DNA of 64,000 nt from Blasia pusilla (Eukaryota > Marchantiophyta > Marchantiopsida > Blasiales): contig CM114273.1 in the NCBI GenBank assembly GCA_050084515.1, forward strand, positions 20,584,001 to 20,648,000, written 5' to 3'. The notes under the pieces were generated by a model. The model was not told where the DNA came from and did not search any database. It saw only the letters and a list, made by a program, of their open reading frames with translations. Position 1 is the stretch's first letter, and each line of letters begins with the position of its first letter. Shown here piece by piece: positions 44,516 through 56,004 of this stretch. The translations under genes and the position numbers were made by a program.

Positions 44516-46400
44516 TGCGGGCCATTTTCACCATCGCCACGTGAGGACATAATGGATTTAGCACGACTGCCTTCACGCAAAAATGCGCCTCCAATGGGTT
44601 TGGGCGCTCCTCTGCAAACTGGGTCCACGCCATGAACCTGTGGTTTCCATCCCAGATTTGAACCTCCCCACCCCAAAACACTTCCCTGATAGCAATCCCC
44701 CTAGGTTGTGCATTTTCCGCCATGAACCCATAAATTTTTGGAGATGGCCTTTTGTTTTCCTTCACCACCTCCAATAAGAGGGACCAACACATCTTCAAAC
44801 TGCCAACGTCTTCTGCTTTTACTTCACAGACAAATATAGTTTTGAATCCCTTCTCCACATGGTCATAAAGGTGAGCACCCACTGTCAACCATCCGTTGAG
44901 CACTCTGTAGCAAATATCAAAGCTTACACAGCTACCGTAAAGATCTTCCCCTTCCCTCATTCGATCTATAAGATCGAGGCCACTCGACGGACCTGTGGTT
45001 GACATTTTGAAGACATAGGCCCTGGATCCTTCGCCTCCCTGGCCCATGATTTGCCATCTCTGAATGAATGGAAATCTGGAGTTGGCCTTGATTCTGGCAA
45101 TGGCATCCATTTCGGCCGTCTTTCCATCCAGTACCCATATTTGACGCAGCAAATTGTGGAAGCATTCAAGGTGAGCGAGAAATGCGAGATTTTCCCATAG
45201 TTGTTTCTCCTCACCACTTGTGATCTGGCCTTGTCCTGGGATTCCAAGCAATTATTCACAAATTTGTGATGCTATTGTTAGCTTGATCACTCCGGGCTTT
45301 GAACCACGAGAGTTTTTGTAGACCTCGACCACTTTCTTCGCCACATCCTCCTTACTATGTCTCTGAATTGCATCGGTCACAGGATGAGTGTGGGAGCCAA
45401 CATGAACTGCCAGCCTTGTGTACTCTGACGTGGAGCCCAAGTCGTGGACAATGAAAAATAGGTATGTAAGACACGCTCCAACACAGAAAGGGGATGCTTG
45501 ACAATGAGGACATCGATGGCCTCCCGACGGTATGGTGGCACCAACCTCATATGGAGTTTCTGCATTCTTGGGGGGGAATTGCGAAGTATTGACCCACCCG
45601 TTGTGCTCTAGATAGGGGCATGCTGGACTTCTACACTCCAAGGCTCCAACGTAGTAGCGGCGGGAGACAATCCAAGGACCATCTGGAATTGAAGCACTAG
45701 TCCGTTGAAGCCTGCACCATCGATGACAATCAGACTTTTTGTCCATACCCTTCAAGCGTCCTCCATCTTTCTTTTGAGCAAGAGCAGCAAGTGGAGGCAA
45801 CTCAAAAATACAATTACCATCGTACGTGGGCGGGAGCTTGTCGACAAGAATGTGCTTGAACATTTTGAAGGCCAGAGACGATAACAAACTATTGCCTGAT
45901 ATCCGCAAGAGGGACGAGTAGGGGGACAAAGGGCTCGGTTGGTGTCAGACCAATACACTGAGGTTGACAACATCGGGAATTTCTTCAGGAAGTACAACAT
46001 TGTAACGAACGTGTGAAGTTGGAGTCGATGCCGGATCTACTAAGCTAGGAGTTGCAAACGTAGAGCTCGGTGCACTAAGAAATTCTCGACCGTCTACTTG
46101 GGAAACAGAGGAATTCAAAGGCAAGTCGTAAACTCTGTATTGACCATTTTCTAAAGGTAGGAGATTCCATACTTTACAGTATGCAATCACTGGCTGGATT
46201 ATCTCACCTATTATGTCCTCCGTACCGTCCACCCCAACATCCTTGGATACAAAGATGGTTCCAATTTGGAGAAGAAATCGAATTGAGAGAAAATTTTCAT
46301 CCACTGGTATGAAAGACTCACGAGCTTGCGGTCGAACGATTTCCGATTGAGGAAGGGCCGCTAGATGACTGCCACAAGTGAGCTTCACATAATTATCCAT
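44516..46400 (-). pseudogene. E3 transposase core fused in frame to ParB-like segment
   Basis: ATG at 46,400. The finger and SFDICYRV are kept, but the second catalytic position reads MAENAQ (Asp to Glu). A stop follows QICE near 45,253. After GGEVQ (44,659) the frame passes without a break into IWDGNHRFMAWTQFAEERPN from the partner gene and ends at a degenerate tail. The fusion is open for 312 codons from 45,251. Confidence 0.7.
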
Positions 46401-46988
46401 TCCCAGAAGATTCCATCGGGAGGAGACAGAGAATAAGAATGAGGATAAGAATGGGTATGGGAATGAGAATGAGAATGTTCAATTTATAGTGAATAGGGAC
46501 TCAGATTCTACTGACAAAATTTGACTGAAAAGATGAAGTTTGGTAGGTGAGATTGTCTGACATGATGGATTGAATTTTGTTGCAACCTGTCAGAGTCCGA
46601 TGGATTGCAGAATTTGGGAATCATAGACGTGGGTTGCGAAGCACCAAGTTCCGTTTTTTGTTTCCTTGTCCCAATGCAAATTCAAAGCCGTCGGAGTCCG
46701 TTGGGTTGGTACCCCCTTCTTTCCGACCAATGGTCTTTTGAGACAATTTTGCTAGCATCAAACACGAGACATCGCTTGCATTTACTAAGGTAACTAATCG
46801 CTGGGGACTGTTATGGGATTATCCAACTGAGGGTAGACCTTGTGACCTGTCGGATTGGAAGAGGTTGCCTCGGAACTATCCGTTGTCGCATTGTTACCCG
46901 AGGGATAGAAAAGAGTGCAACGTGTCTGTAACCGACGAGTTGTCAAGGTACCTCGCCTATTACCCCAAGATGAGGGAAGCGTGCAACC
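46401..46988. promoter_or_regulatory. E3 transposase promoter region and palindromes
   Basis: TATA-like TTTATAGTGAATAGG (plus strand) lies at about 46,483-46,497, as in the other copies. Palindromes or half sites are at about 46,580, 46,685, 46,840, 46,915 and 46,981. The half facing the partner gene has been cut off by E4. Confidence 0.6.
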
Positions 46989-47389
46989 GAGGTGCGGTAA
47001 GAGGAGAGGAAGAGAGGAAGAGAGGAGAGAGGAGAGAGGAAACTACCTTCAACCGAAATAGATAATTTTTTTGGAAGAGAGTTTCCGTTGGGTTGAAGAG
47101 AGGAAACTTTTTGTGTGAATTTTCTTGCACTTTTTTGTTCAGTTATTAAGCAGTCCCACAATTTTTTTTCCTCTTCCATATTTTGGCAACCCCTTTGAGT
47201 CCGACGAGTTGCAAATTGCACAAAATTTAGAAAACTGAAAAATCAGTGGAATCACAAGTGTGGAACCAAACACTTTTTCCATCCAAGGTCTGGAAAAAAT
47301 CTATCATTTGCCCCGGGCTGAATAGAGTTCAAGCTCAAAGTGAAGGTTCACAAATAATAAAAGTACAATCTAAAACCTCCTTTGCATCC

Positions 47390-48048
47390 TCAAAGTGGTT
47401 TGTTTAAAATACTTCGCACTTCTTTGAGGGAGAGAATTGGTTGGTGGATTCCTACTCCTACCTCCGACTATCTTAAAACTACGAGCAACACATAGTACAT
47501 GTGCTTACAAGGGAAATACCTTTTGCCACTTGTCTCTCTTTGGACAAAGTCATCACATGAGCATGTGGGAAAGCAACAGATGTGCACCACATACACCCCT
47601 GTGACACTTGAATTTACAGTGTTGTTCCGGACCCAATACATCCTTCCTATTCCATTTCCACTCAAGACATCTTTCGTGGCGACGATCTCCATTTTTGCCT
47701 CCCGAGCTGATGCAATTCGCTTTGCTCTCTCCACCGTTGGCCTACACATTCTGTTTCTCTTCATCCCATTTCTAGACTCAAACAAAAATAATGTATTGAG
47801 ATCATTCACCTTCTCCGGGTACATGTTGACATCAATCTTGGGTTGAATACGAAATGCAAAGGTCTGTGTAATGCGAACATGCTCCGAACTTGTAAGATTG
47901 TCCACTTCGTCTTGAGTGCAGTTGGTACCTGTGGCGATGGGCCAAATCATGGGGGTATTCCCTGGAGCTCCAATGGCAGCCGGATAAGACTTCCGAAAAG
48001 CGCAAGATTCATTTGGGCAAAGAAGTACTTCAATTGATCCCCGGTCCT
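47390..48048 (-). pseudogene. E4 transposase C-terminal part with complete SWIM finger
   Basis: Minus strand: YFFxNESCAFRKSYPAAIG (frameshifted at the start), IWPIATGTNCTQDEVDNL, FRIQPKIDVNMYPEKV, MCRPTVERAKRIA, NGIGRMYWVRNNT, then the SWIM finger CSCDDFVQRETSGKRYFPCKH. A TAG after VVLR stands in for Arg of the other copies, about 25 codons before the usual end. It is cut at 48,048 by the Gypsy-B LTR. Confidence 0.8.
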
Positions 48049-50177
48049 TGTTGTCTCACCAGGTAATACATGGCCAGCACACAACCCAGGTGAAAATGTT
48101 GCTAGTTCCACCAGTTCGGTCCCATGTAACAGCTTAGGGCCAGATCAAAAGATCAGATCTGGAAGGTGTACTCCTTAACAACTGTAAACCCCACCTCTTT
48201 ACCTTAAGAGGCTGGAGAAACTCTCTCCACTTCAGTATCACAATCCTGTCCTCACCCTACTAACCAAAACTGCTTCCTTTCTCTTGAGTGCTTTGAGTGG
48301 AGTGGCCAGTGGAACCCAACAAGCACACTCTACTTAGAAATCATAGTCAAGAATGACCAAGACAGCATAAGGTCTTCCAATGTGCTGCCTTGGACTAGTT
48401 GAATGTACCAAGGACATCCTCTAAAGCACACCCAACTCCTAACCGATCAGGTAGTGCAATCACCTTTTTCTCCTCACCGAGTATCCAGTGAGAGGTTGGG
48501 TGTAGTTTTGAGTCCTTAGATAGAGTGCTCAGTGGGAATTCAACTAGCACACATACTCAAGGCTCACAACTAGAGACTACTAAAAAAACATAAGGCCATC
48601 CAATACGCTGTCTAGTATAATCATCCACCCCCAGGGTAGCCTCAAAGGGAAGCAACTCTCTATTTGCTCAAACCAACACCCACGTCCCTTCTTCTTCTCC
48701 TCTTACCTTGCTGATCCTTTGTTCTCCCTTCTTGTTCAGGTAGTAGGAGACTTAACTGGCTGAGCCCATGGTCTTCTACCTATAGGGAAGCTCAAGCATG
48801 ACCCTCTCTCTCTCTCTCCACTCACTAACTCTTATCACTTACCAGACCTGGAAGTCCAGGTTGTCACACCCTGGAAGTAATCAGTGATTGGTGTCAAAGG
48901 CCAAGCTCAGGTGGGCAGAACAACAAGCTTTCCAAGCACACCTTGGTGGAGCACAATCTTGGAACCCAAGCTTGCCTCCCCTCTACTGGTATAGCCTCTT
49001 GTCCACTCACTACACTTTTGAATGATTAGTTGAATCAGCTCCAAGAATCTCACTTCATCAAGCCCCCCAACTCATCACTCAATCATGCACAAACTCAGAT
49101 ACACAAGCGTTGGAGTGAACTCATTTCTGTGGCTACCTTCTCAGATCACAAAAATCATCGAGTACATGGGAGACCTTCTTAATCTCAGCCCCTTCAAGCA
49201 CACTACACACTACCTAGATCTGGGAGCACATAACTCTGCTGGTTAGCTTGGCTCAAGAGATCGAGTGTCTACTAGCCAACAACATGTATATGCCCCCCTT
49301 CAAGCAAACCCAACTGAGTATTTATAAGTGAAGCTGAGAGCCCTCTTCCCACTTGGGCTTCTTTGACATTCTGGGTTCCTACCTTCCTACAAATCTACCT
49401 CCCCCTAAGCATCTACTCCAAGGCATCTCTTGCTGAAATTTCTACCTCATCTATCAAACTGTCCTAACTAAAGTCTCTTGAGCAGCATTGATGGCATAGG
49501 CTCGACTTGTCTCTTGGACATGCTTGAAGGTAAGACCTACCTTTACATTCTTCCCATGCTTGCTTCTTCTCAAGCTGGTTCGAGCTTCCCTTGGATGCTC
49601 TTCAGCTCCACCTGCTCTCATCTCTCCCTTGGATGCTCTTCAGCTCCACCTGATAAGGCCCAAGCAGTCGAATGTGCAGCTTTCCTGGAAACTTTTGGTG
49701 TCGACTATCATACATCAGCACCAGGTCCCCATCCTTCACTGGATCATGCTTTATTTGGTTATCAAACCTCATCTTCCTTTGTTGCCGAACTGCCTTGGTC
49801 TTCTCCAATGCTGCCTTTCTTTCCTCCTCTAGGGCATCAATCATATCCAGCCTGCTATCTATGCCACCTTCAGGTTGGAAGTGCCCTTCTAGAGTATGAT
49901 CACTCTTCAACTCCAAATCTACTACCGAGAGAGGGTTTTGCCCATACACCAAGAAGTAGGGCCTTTTCCCTGTTGTACTCTTCTCAGCTGTGTTGTAAGC
50001 ATGGACAACTGAAGCTAATTTCCTATCCCAATCTGATTTGTGAGCTGCCACCATCTTGGTCAAAATAGCACCAATGATCCCATTTAAATTTTAGATTGTT
50101 GTTCTAGCTCCTTTTACTCACCTAACTAGAGTCCCAAAAGTATCTAACATACACGCGAGCCAGTTATGAAGGGACGC
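48049..50177 (-). mobile_element. Gypsy-B fragment: 3' LTR candidate and integrase end
   Basis: A TG start at 48,049 interrupts E4 transposase sequence. From there to about 49,393 there is no coding potential, consistent with a long LTR, and a pyrimidine run CCTCCCCCTAAG at about 49,393 would be the polypurine tract on the minus strand. The integrase C-terminal part follows. It is a different family from G1/G2. The right edge is ragged; E4 intron sequence resumes at about 50,178. Confidence 0.6.
49602..50063 (-). pseudogene. Gypsy-B integrase C-terminal part with GPY/F-type motif
   Basis: Minus-strand open frame of 153 codons: WDRKLASVVHAYNT, TGKRPYFLVYGQNPLS, QRKMRFDNQIKHDPVKDGD, then LHIRLLGPYQVELK. 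This is the end of the integrase core and the GPY/F-type domain typical of Ty3/Gypsy. A direct repeat of about 28 bp (CCTTGGATGCTCTTCAGC core, at about 49,590 and 49,625) covers its 3' end. Confidence 0.8.
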
Positions 50178-50350
50178 ACAGCAACCCGTCGGTTTCCATC
50201 GGGTTGCACACTCGGGCAACCCGTCGCATCCGACAGCTTCCTTGGTTTCTTTGGTTTGAAATCCCTATAGTTCCCACGCTTCTCAACCTGAGCTGCAACT
50301 TTACAAACAATTCTCAACGTGAGCTTGACAAGACAAAATAGTGAACTCAC
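50178..50350 (-). repeat. E4 transposase intron remnant with palindromes
   Basis: Two palindrome copies (50,181-50,207 and 50,216-50,240) and the donor GTGAGT at 50,350 are kept. The rest of the intron and the 5' part of exon 2 are missing, replaced by Gypsy-B. Confidence 0.7.
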
Positions 50351-52353
50351 CTGCCGCATGAAGTTTCCCCATTGTCTCATACGTACAGTCCATCAACTCA
50401 ACCAAGAGCACAACTCTTTGTACTTCCCCTCAATCGCATGCTTCCTCCATCACCCATGAAGTTCTTTCTTACATTCCATGGCATCTGGCGACCCTTCCTC
50501 AATCAGAAATCGTTCAACCGCAAGCTCGTGAGTCTTTCATAGTAGTGGATGAAAATTTTCTCTCTGTTCGATTTCTTCTCCAAATTGGAACCATCTTTGT
50601 ATCCAAGGATGTTAGGGTGGACGGTATGGAGGACATAATAGGTGAGATCCAAAGATGATCGCAAACCGTAAAGTATGGAATCTCCTACCTCTAGCAAATG
50701 GTCAATACAGAGTTTACGGCCTGCCCCTGAATTCGTCTGTTTCCCAAGTAGACGGTCGTGAATTTCCAAGTGCTCCGAGCTCTACGTTTGCAACTCCTAG
50801 CTCAGTAGATTTGGCTTTGACTCCAACTTCACACGCTCGTAACAATGTTTTTCTTCCTGAAGAGATTCCGGATGTTATCAACCTGAGTGGATCTGTCGGA
50901 CACCAACCGGGCCCTCTGTCCGCCTACTCGTTCCTCTTGCGAGTATCAGGAAATAGTTTGCTTTCGTCTCTCGCCTTGAAAATGTTCAAGCTCATTCATG
51001 TCGATGAGCTGCTGCCCACGTACGATGGTAATTGCATTTTTGAGTTGCCTCCACTTGCTGCTCCTGCTCAAAAGAAAGATGGAGGATGCCTGAAGGGTAT
51101 GGACAGAAAGTCTCATTGTCATCGATGGTGCAAGCTTCAAAAGACTAGTGCTTCAATTCCAGAAGGTCCTTGGATTGTCTCCCGCTGCCAATGCGTCGAA
51201 GCCTTGGAGTGTAGAAGTCCAGCATGCCCGTATCTAGAGCGCAACGGGCGAGTAAATACGTCGCAATTCCCCCCCAAGAATGCAGAAACTCCATACGGGG
51301 TCGGTGCCACCATACCGCCGGGAGGCCATCGATGTCCTCATTGTCAAGCATCGCCCTTATGCGTTGGAGCGTGTCCTGCATACATATTTTTCATTGTCCA
51401 CGACCTGGGCTCCACGTCAGAGTACACAAGGCTGGTAGTTCATGTTGGCTCCCACACTCATCCTGTGACCGATGCAATTCAGAGACACATCAAGGAGGAT
51501 GTGGCGAAGAAAGTTGCCGAGATCTACAGAAACTCTCCGGGTTCAAAGCCCGGAGTGATCAAGCTCACAACGGCATCACAAATTTGTGAACAATTGCTTG
51601 GAATCATTGGACAGGGCGAGATCACGGCGGCCCAGGAGAAACAACTATGGGAAAATCTCGCATTTCTCGCTGATCGTGAATGCTTCCGGAATTTGCTGCG
51701 TCAAATACGAGTTCTGGATGGAAAGACGGCCGAAATGGATGCCATACCCATAATCAAGGCCAACTCTAGATTTCCATTCATTCAGAGATGGCAGTTCATG
51801 GGCCAAGGAGGCGAGGGATCCAGGGCCTATATCTTCAAAATGTCAACCACAGGTCCGTCCAGTGGCCTCGATCTTATAGATCGAATGAGGGATGGGGAAG
51901 ATCTTTACGGCAGCTGGGTAAGCTTTGATATTTGCTACAAAGTGCTGAACGGATGGTTGACAATGGGTGGTCACGTTTATGACCATGTGGAGAAGGGACT
52001 CAAAACCATATTTTTGTGTGAAGTAAAGGCAGAAGACGTTGGCAGTTTGAAGATGTGCTGGTTACTCTTATTGGAGGTGGTGAAGGAAAACAAAAGGCCA
52101 CCTCTGGAAATTTATGGGTTCATGGCCAACAATGCACAACGTGGGTGGATTGCTATCCGGGAAGTGTTCTGGGGTGGAGAGGTTCAACCGGAAAGGGAAA
52201 GGTCGCATACTTTCCATTGGCAACAGTCTGTGACCCGGTACACCAAATCTTGCATCAAGGAGAATAAGAGGAGAGAGCATGTCACTCTACTCCAACGCTA
52301 CAAGGACAGCAAAACCTTGAACTGCCACAAGTGAGCTTCACATAATTATCCAT
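50351..52353 (-). pseudogene. E4 transposase exon 1 carrying an internal inversion
   Basis: Outer parts are on the minus strand: 52,353-52,322 reads MDNYVKLTCGS, and 50,482-50,351 reads AMECKKELHG to the donor. The middle, 50,483-52,321, lies on the plus strand and reads HLATLPQSEI through to KDSKTLN, exactly the missing part. The inverted piece keeps the finger, SFDICYKV, MANNAQ (second Asp changed to Asn) and FHWQQSV, with one break near 50,655. Its frame is open for 559 codons, the longest in the window. Confidence 0.82.
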
Positions 52354-53351
52354 TCCCATAAATTTTGTACGGGAGGAGGGTGAGAATGAGAAAGAGAATG
52401 AGAATTTTTAATTTATAGTGAATAGGAAAACAGATACTCCTGAAAAAATTTTACTGACAAGATGAAGTTCGGTAGGTGAAATTTTCTGACACAATGGATC
52501 CAATTCTGTTGCAACAGATTCAATTTTGTTGCAATGTGTTACCGGATTTGGGAAGCAGAGACATGGGTTGCGAAGCACACTTCATTTTGTTGGAACCCGT
52601 CGGAGTCCTGGTAACTCAACAATTAACCCAAGCTAAGCGAAGCCTACAACCCGTCGGCTTCGGACGGGTTGCACACTTCTGCCTTACCTTCAAACGCAAA
52701 CATGGTCAAAGCTGGAAAACATGGTCTCGCCTTGTTTCGCTTACATGAAGGAACTGTGGAACCTGTCAGACTCCGACGAGTTGCGCGGGAAGCCCGCGTT
52801 GTTAACCCTTGACGAGGGAAGCGTGCAACCCAATGGTCTCCGACGGGTTGCGCGGGTACCTCGCGTTCTTGTCTGAAGACGGCGGAGGCGCTCAACCTGT
52901 CGGTCTCTGACGGGTTGCTCGTGCACCTTGCGTTATCTTCCCAGGACGGCGGAGGCACGTAACTTGTCGGACTCCGACGGGTTGCCATTTTTCACGTCCG
53001 AACTTCCATAACGGCCGGCACGTCGCCATCAAAAGGATGACGGTCAGCCCAACGGCTAGAAAAGTATAAATAGGGCAGAAATCGCTCATTTTTGGTTTCT
53101 TATTTCGCTATCTCCATTCCTCTCCCGCGCAGCAGCTGATCACATACCAGGGGGCGTTTCACACGGCGAGTCATCGCGAGTCGATACGAGGGAACGAGAG
53201 CGAGACGGTTCGACCGAATGAGAGCGAGACGGTTCGACTGAACGATTGCGAGATGATTCAAGCTACCCATCAAGGCGACTCATCTCGACATCAGCAAGGC
53301 GATTGATTAAGCGATTCATCGTGGACATAGGTGGAGGCATTTCCGGGAAAA
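52354..53351. promoter_or_regulatory. E4 divergent promoter region with palindromes
   Basis: Transposase-side TATA (TTTATAGTGAATAGG, plus strand) at about 52,411; partner-gene TATA GTATAAATAGGG at about 53,064-53,075. Palindromes at about 52,590-52,985 include CAACTTGTCGGACTCCGACG near 52,960. The leader 53,150-53,340 has GCGAGACGGTTCGA repeats. Confidence 0.6.
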
Positions 53352-56004
53352 ATGACGAGGGAAAAAGTTCAAGCAACTAAGTCTGGGAGCTTCACTCCGA
53401 AGTCCATTAGGACTCCTGCGTCAGCATCTCCAGGGCCTCGTTTGGCAAATGAGATTAGGCAGCAGGAAATCGAGGAGCGGGAAAGGGAAGCAGAGATGCA
53501 CAACCAGGAGCTTCTTGCGAGACGTATACAAGAGGCGCTTGATAGAAAGAACGCAGAGGCTGAGACGTCGCAGGCCTTGAAGAAAAGGATCGCAGACGAA
53601 AAGAGAGAAAAGAAGCGTCTGGACACGTCGATGAGGAGAGCAGAATTGGCTAAAGCGAGGAGGGAAAAAGCGATGGCGACAGCCCTGCCCGTCCAACCAA
53701 AAGTGTTGAGATGCGGGAAATGTCCTCGATGAAGTCCGGGGACACAATCAACATAGCGGAAAGGCCAAAAGTTCAAATCACGGACGATGAGGTCATGAGG
53801 ACTGCCAGCGTGGAGATGGTGGACATTGTCGAAGAAGCGAGAGAGCGGTCATTCTTGTCTCCAAGCCCGGCGGAAGACATCAACCTCTATCGGATCGACG
53901 AGTTCCCAGTCGAATTGCTAGCTGCTGTCTCAGACAAGTTGGTTGGTCAAGAAACCGACCCAATCTTCAAGCGGGTAAGAGAGGATCTGGGTTTTTTGAA
54001 TTATGTGAATTGCAATTCATTGGGAATTCAGTGTAGCTTATTGATCTTGTCCCGGTTCTGACATGTGGTAAAGAAGATGGCACCGATGGAGGGCCGCAAC
54101 GCCTCGAGGATCCCACTCTGCCGATTGCGGACAATGGAATACGTCCGCGAAATTCAGTCCGACGAGGACATCGTGAAGCTAAAACAATCGGCGGCGACAG
54201 CATCCTACGTCGACAGCTTCCCTCCCTTCTATGTTCAGCCTTACGACGAGCATGGAACCCAAGCTCTGGTTACAGAGGAGGACTTGGAAAAGCTCGACAC
54301 ATTCTGGAGGATGAGAGAGACCAGGATTTCAGAAGGCAAGTTGAGGGCACGGAATTCAACTAGATGAGGAATCTGCATTTCTTCATCTGGGATGGAAATC
54401 ACAGGTTCATGGCGTGGACCAAGTTTGCAGAGGAGCGGCCCAACTCCTTGGAGGCACATTTTTGCATGAAGGCAGTAGTCCTTCATCCATACCCTCATCA
54501 CATGGCGACGGTGGAGATGGCAATGCATGCCATGAACACGTAAGTATCTTCTTGCTGCAAACCGTCGGACTCCGACAAGTTGTTTGGGTCGGCACTGTTG
54601 TTGGGATGCTTTTTGGCAAACGCAACTCGTCAAACTCCAACGAGTTGCTCGATTGATGAATGGGTTAGGTTGTTTTTTGCCAAAAGAAACTCGTCGGACT
54701 CTGAACAGTTGCTCGAATGACGACAAAAGTTAGGATGTTTTTGGCCGAAAGCAACTCGTCGGACTCCGACTAGTTGCTCGACTCGCCGCCTTTTCAGGAT
54801 GTTTTTTGAAGAAAGCAACTCGTTGGACTCCGACGAGTTGTTTGACTGACCACAGGTTTAGTATGTTTTTGGCCCAAAGCAACCCGTCGGAGTCCGACGG
54901 GTTGCTCGACTCGCCGCCTTTTCAGGATGTTTTTTGAAGAAAGCAACTCGTCGGACTCCGACGAGTTGTTCGACTGACCACACGTTTAGTATGTTTTTGG
55001 CCCAAACCAACCCGTCAGAGTCCAACGGGTTGCTTGACTCGAAATCGTTTGGAGGTTTTTTTATGTTTTTGGCCGAAAGCAACTCGTCGGAGTCCTACGG
55101 GTTGCATTCGGAAGTTGGTATTGCAAATTTCGCGTCAAAATGCAGGTTTCAATTCAATTGCGCAACCTGTCGGACTCTGACGGGTTGCTATGTTCACGTT
55201 TGATACAGACGTTCTGACAACCCGTCGGAGTCCGACGGGTTGCTAGAATCCGAACTTGAGCTGTGACGATCCTTAGGAGTCCGACGGGTTGCAGGAACCC
55301 ATATAACTTACAAATTTTCTGACGGATTGAGTTTGGATGTGCAGGATTGTATCAGAGGGGAATGTCACCCACCCCTGGATCTAGGACTGCAATCGGGTGA
55401 AGAAGGTGCTTACGACGCACTCGGCAGAGTACAAGGGGTTCTTGGGCGACGCCCTGGTAAATCAGATGCTTGCAAAGGGTGCACAGATAAAAAATAAGAC
55501 TTGGGAAAATAAGTTTATTTCCCAAGATGCAGCCGTAACAATCCTTTTTTGGTCGAAGATACAGGCCGCAAAGAAGAGCGCTGCACTAGAGCTGGAGCGG
55601 AGGAAGAAAGTATCTAGGTCTGAGCGCGCGAAATTCATCCAAGCTGCAGTATCTGCAGTCACAAAATACACGGCGAGCACGATGCAGCGCTACATCAGCA
55701 TTCTCAACCCTGAACTTGGTCCGGAGTTTTACAAGGAGCTGAAGGCGATTATCAAGCGCCAGCGGAAAAGGGATGAAGATCCGCAAGGTCGGATTGGGGA
55801 GAAAGTGTCCCTGGATCGCGTGCATCGGTTTGGGTTGTCCGGCATAAGCGAGTTTAGGAGGATCCGACTGATGAAAATCAATCTCGAGGGCACAGAGGCC
55901 CAGAAGAGGGCGGCACACCATCCTCCGGGTGTGTCTGATCCAGTGATCTCCCACTGGCTCCGCGTATGGTCGTTCTGGGACGCGTTGCGGGTTATCGGGA
56001 AGTC
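53352..56004 (+). pseudogene. E4 ParB-like gene, exons 1-3, cut by E7
   Basis: Exon 1 53,352-53,976 (a small deletion near 53,680 shifts the frame); intron 1 with donor GTAAGA and a mutated acceptor (ACAT|GTGG for ACAG|GTGG); exon 2 54,065-54,539 with HGTQALVTEEDLEKLDTFW and, after a frameshift and TAG near 54,361, DGNHRFMAW; intron 2 54,540-55,344 with intact GT and CAG; exon 3 55,345-56,004, an open frame through DALVNQMLAKG, YTASTMQRYISILNPELG, GRIGEKVSLDRVHRF and WSFWDALRVIGKS. The middle domain is best preserved here; I do not recognise it. The methyltransferase end is lost to the E7 insertion. Confidence 0.72.
54540..55344 (+). repeat. Intron 2 of the E4 gene with palindrome array
   Basis: Donor GTAAGT and acceptor GTGCAG are intact, and splicing keeps frame (MNT joining IVSEG). 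About eleven palindromes run from 54,558 to 55,296 at mostly 55-70 bp spacing; that at 54,879-54,905 is a perfect 13+1+13 copy. Order and spacers match intron 2 of E1 on the other strand. Confidence 0.85.

Larger units (their letters stand above)
44508..46988. mobile_element. E3: truncated E-family copy
   Basis: Begins with a minus-strand fragment of the ParB-like exon 2 (44,516-44,658) fused to minus-strand transposase exon 1 (46,400-44,659), followed by the transposase-side promoter and part of the palindrome region to 46,988. There the right terminus of E4 interrupts it inside a palindrome half site (GCAACC|). Confidence 0.7.
46989..56004. mobile_element. E4: E-family copy nested in E3, itself interrupted twice
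   Basis: The right terminus GAGGTGCGGTAAGAGG starts at 46,989. Then come minus-strand transposase exon 2 (to 48,048), a Gypsy-B insertion (48,049 to about 50,177), the transposase intron remnant and exon 1 with an internal inversion, the promoter region (52,354-53,351) and the plus-strand ParB-like gene (53,352-56,004). At 56,004 the right terminus of E7 cuts the gene. Confidence 0.75.

Noticed and set aside
49478-50068. Plus-strand 196-codon open frame
   Set aside because: It lies opposite the minus-strand integrase frame with clear GPY/F-type and integrase residues; the plus frame has no recognisable domain.
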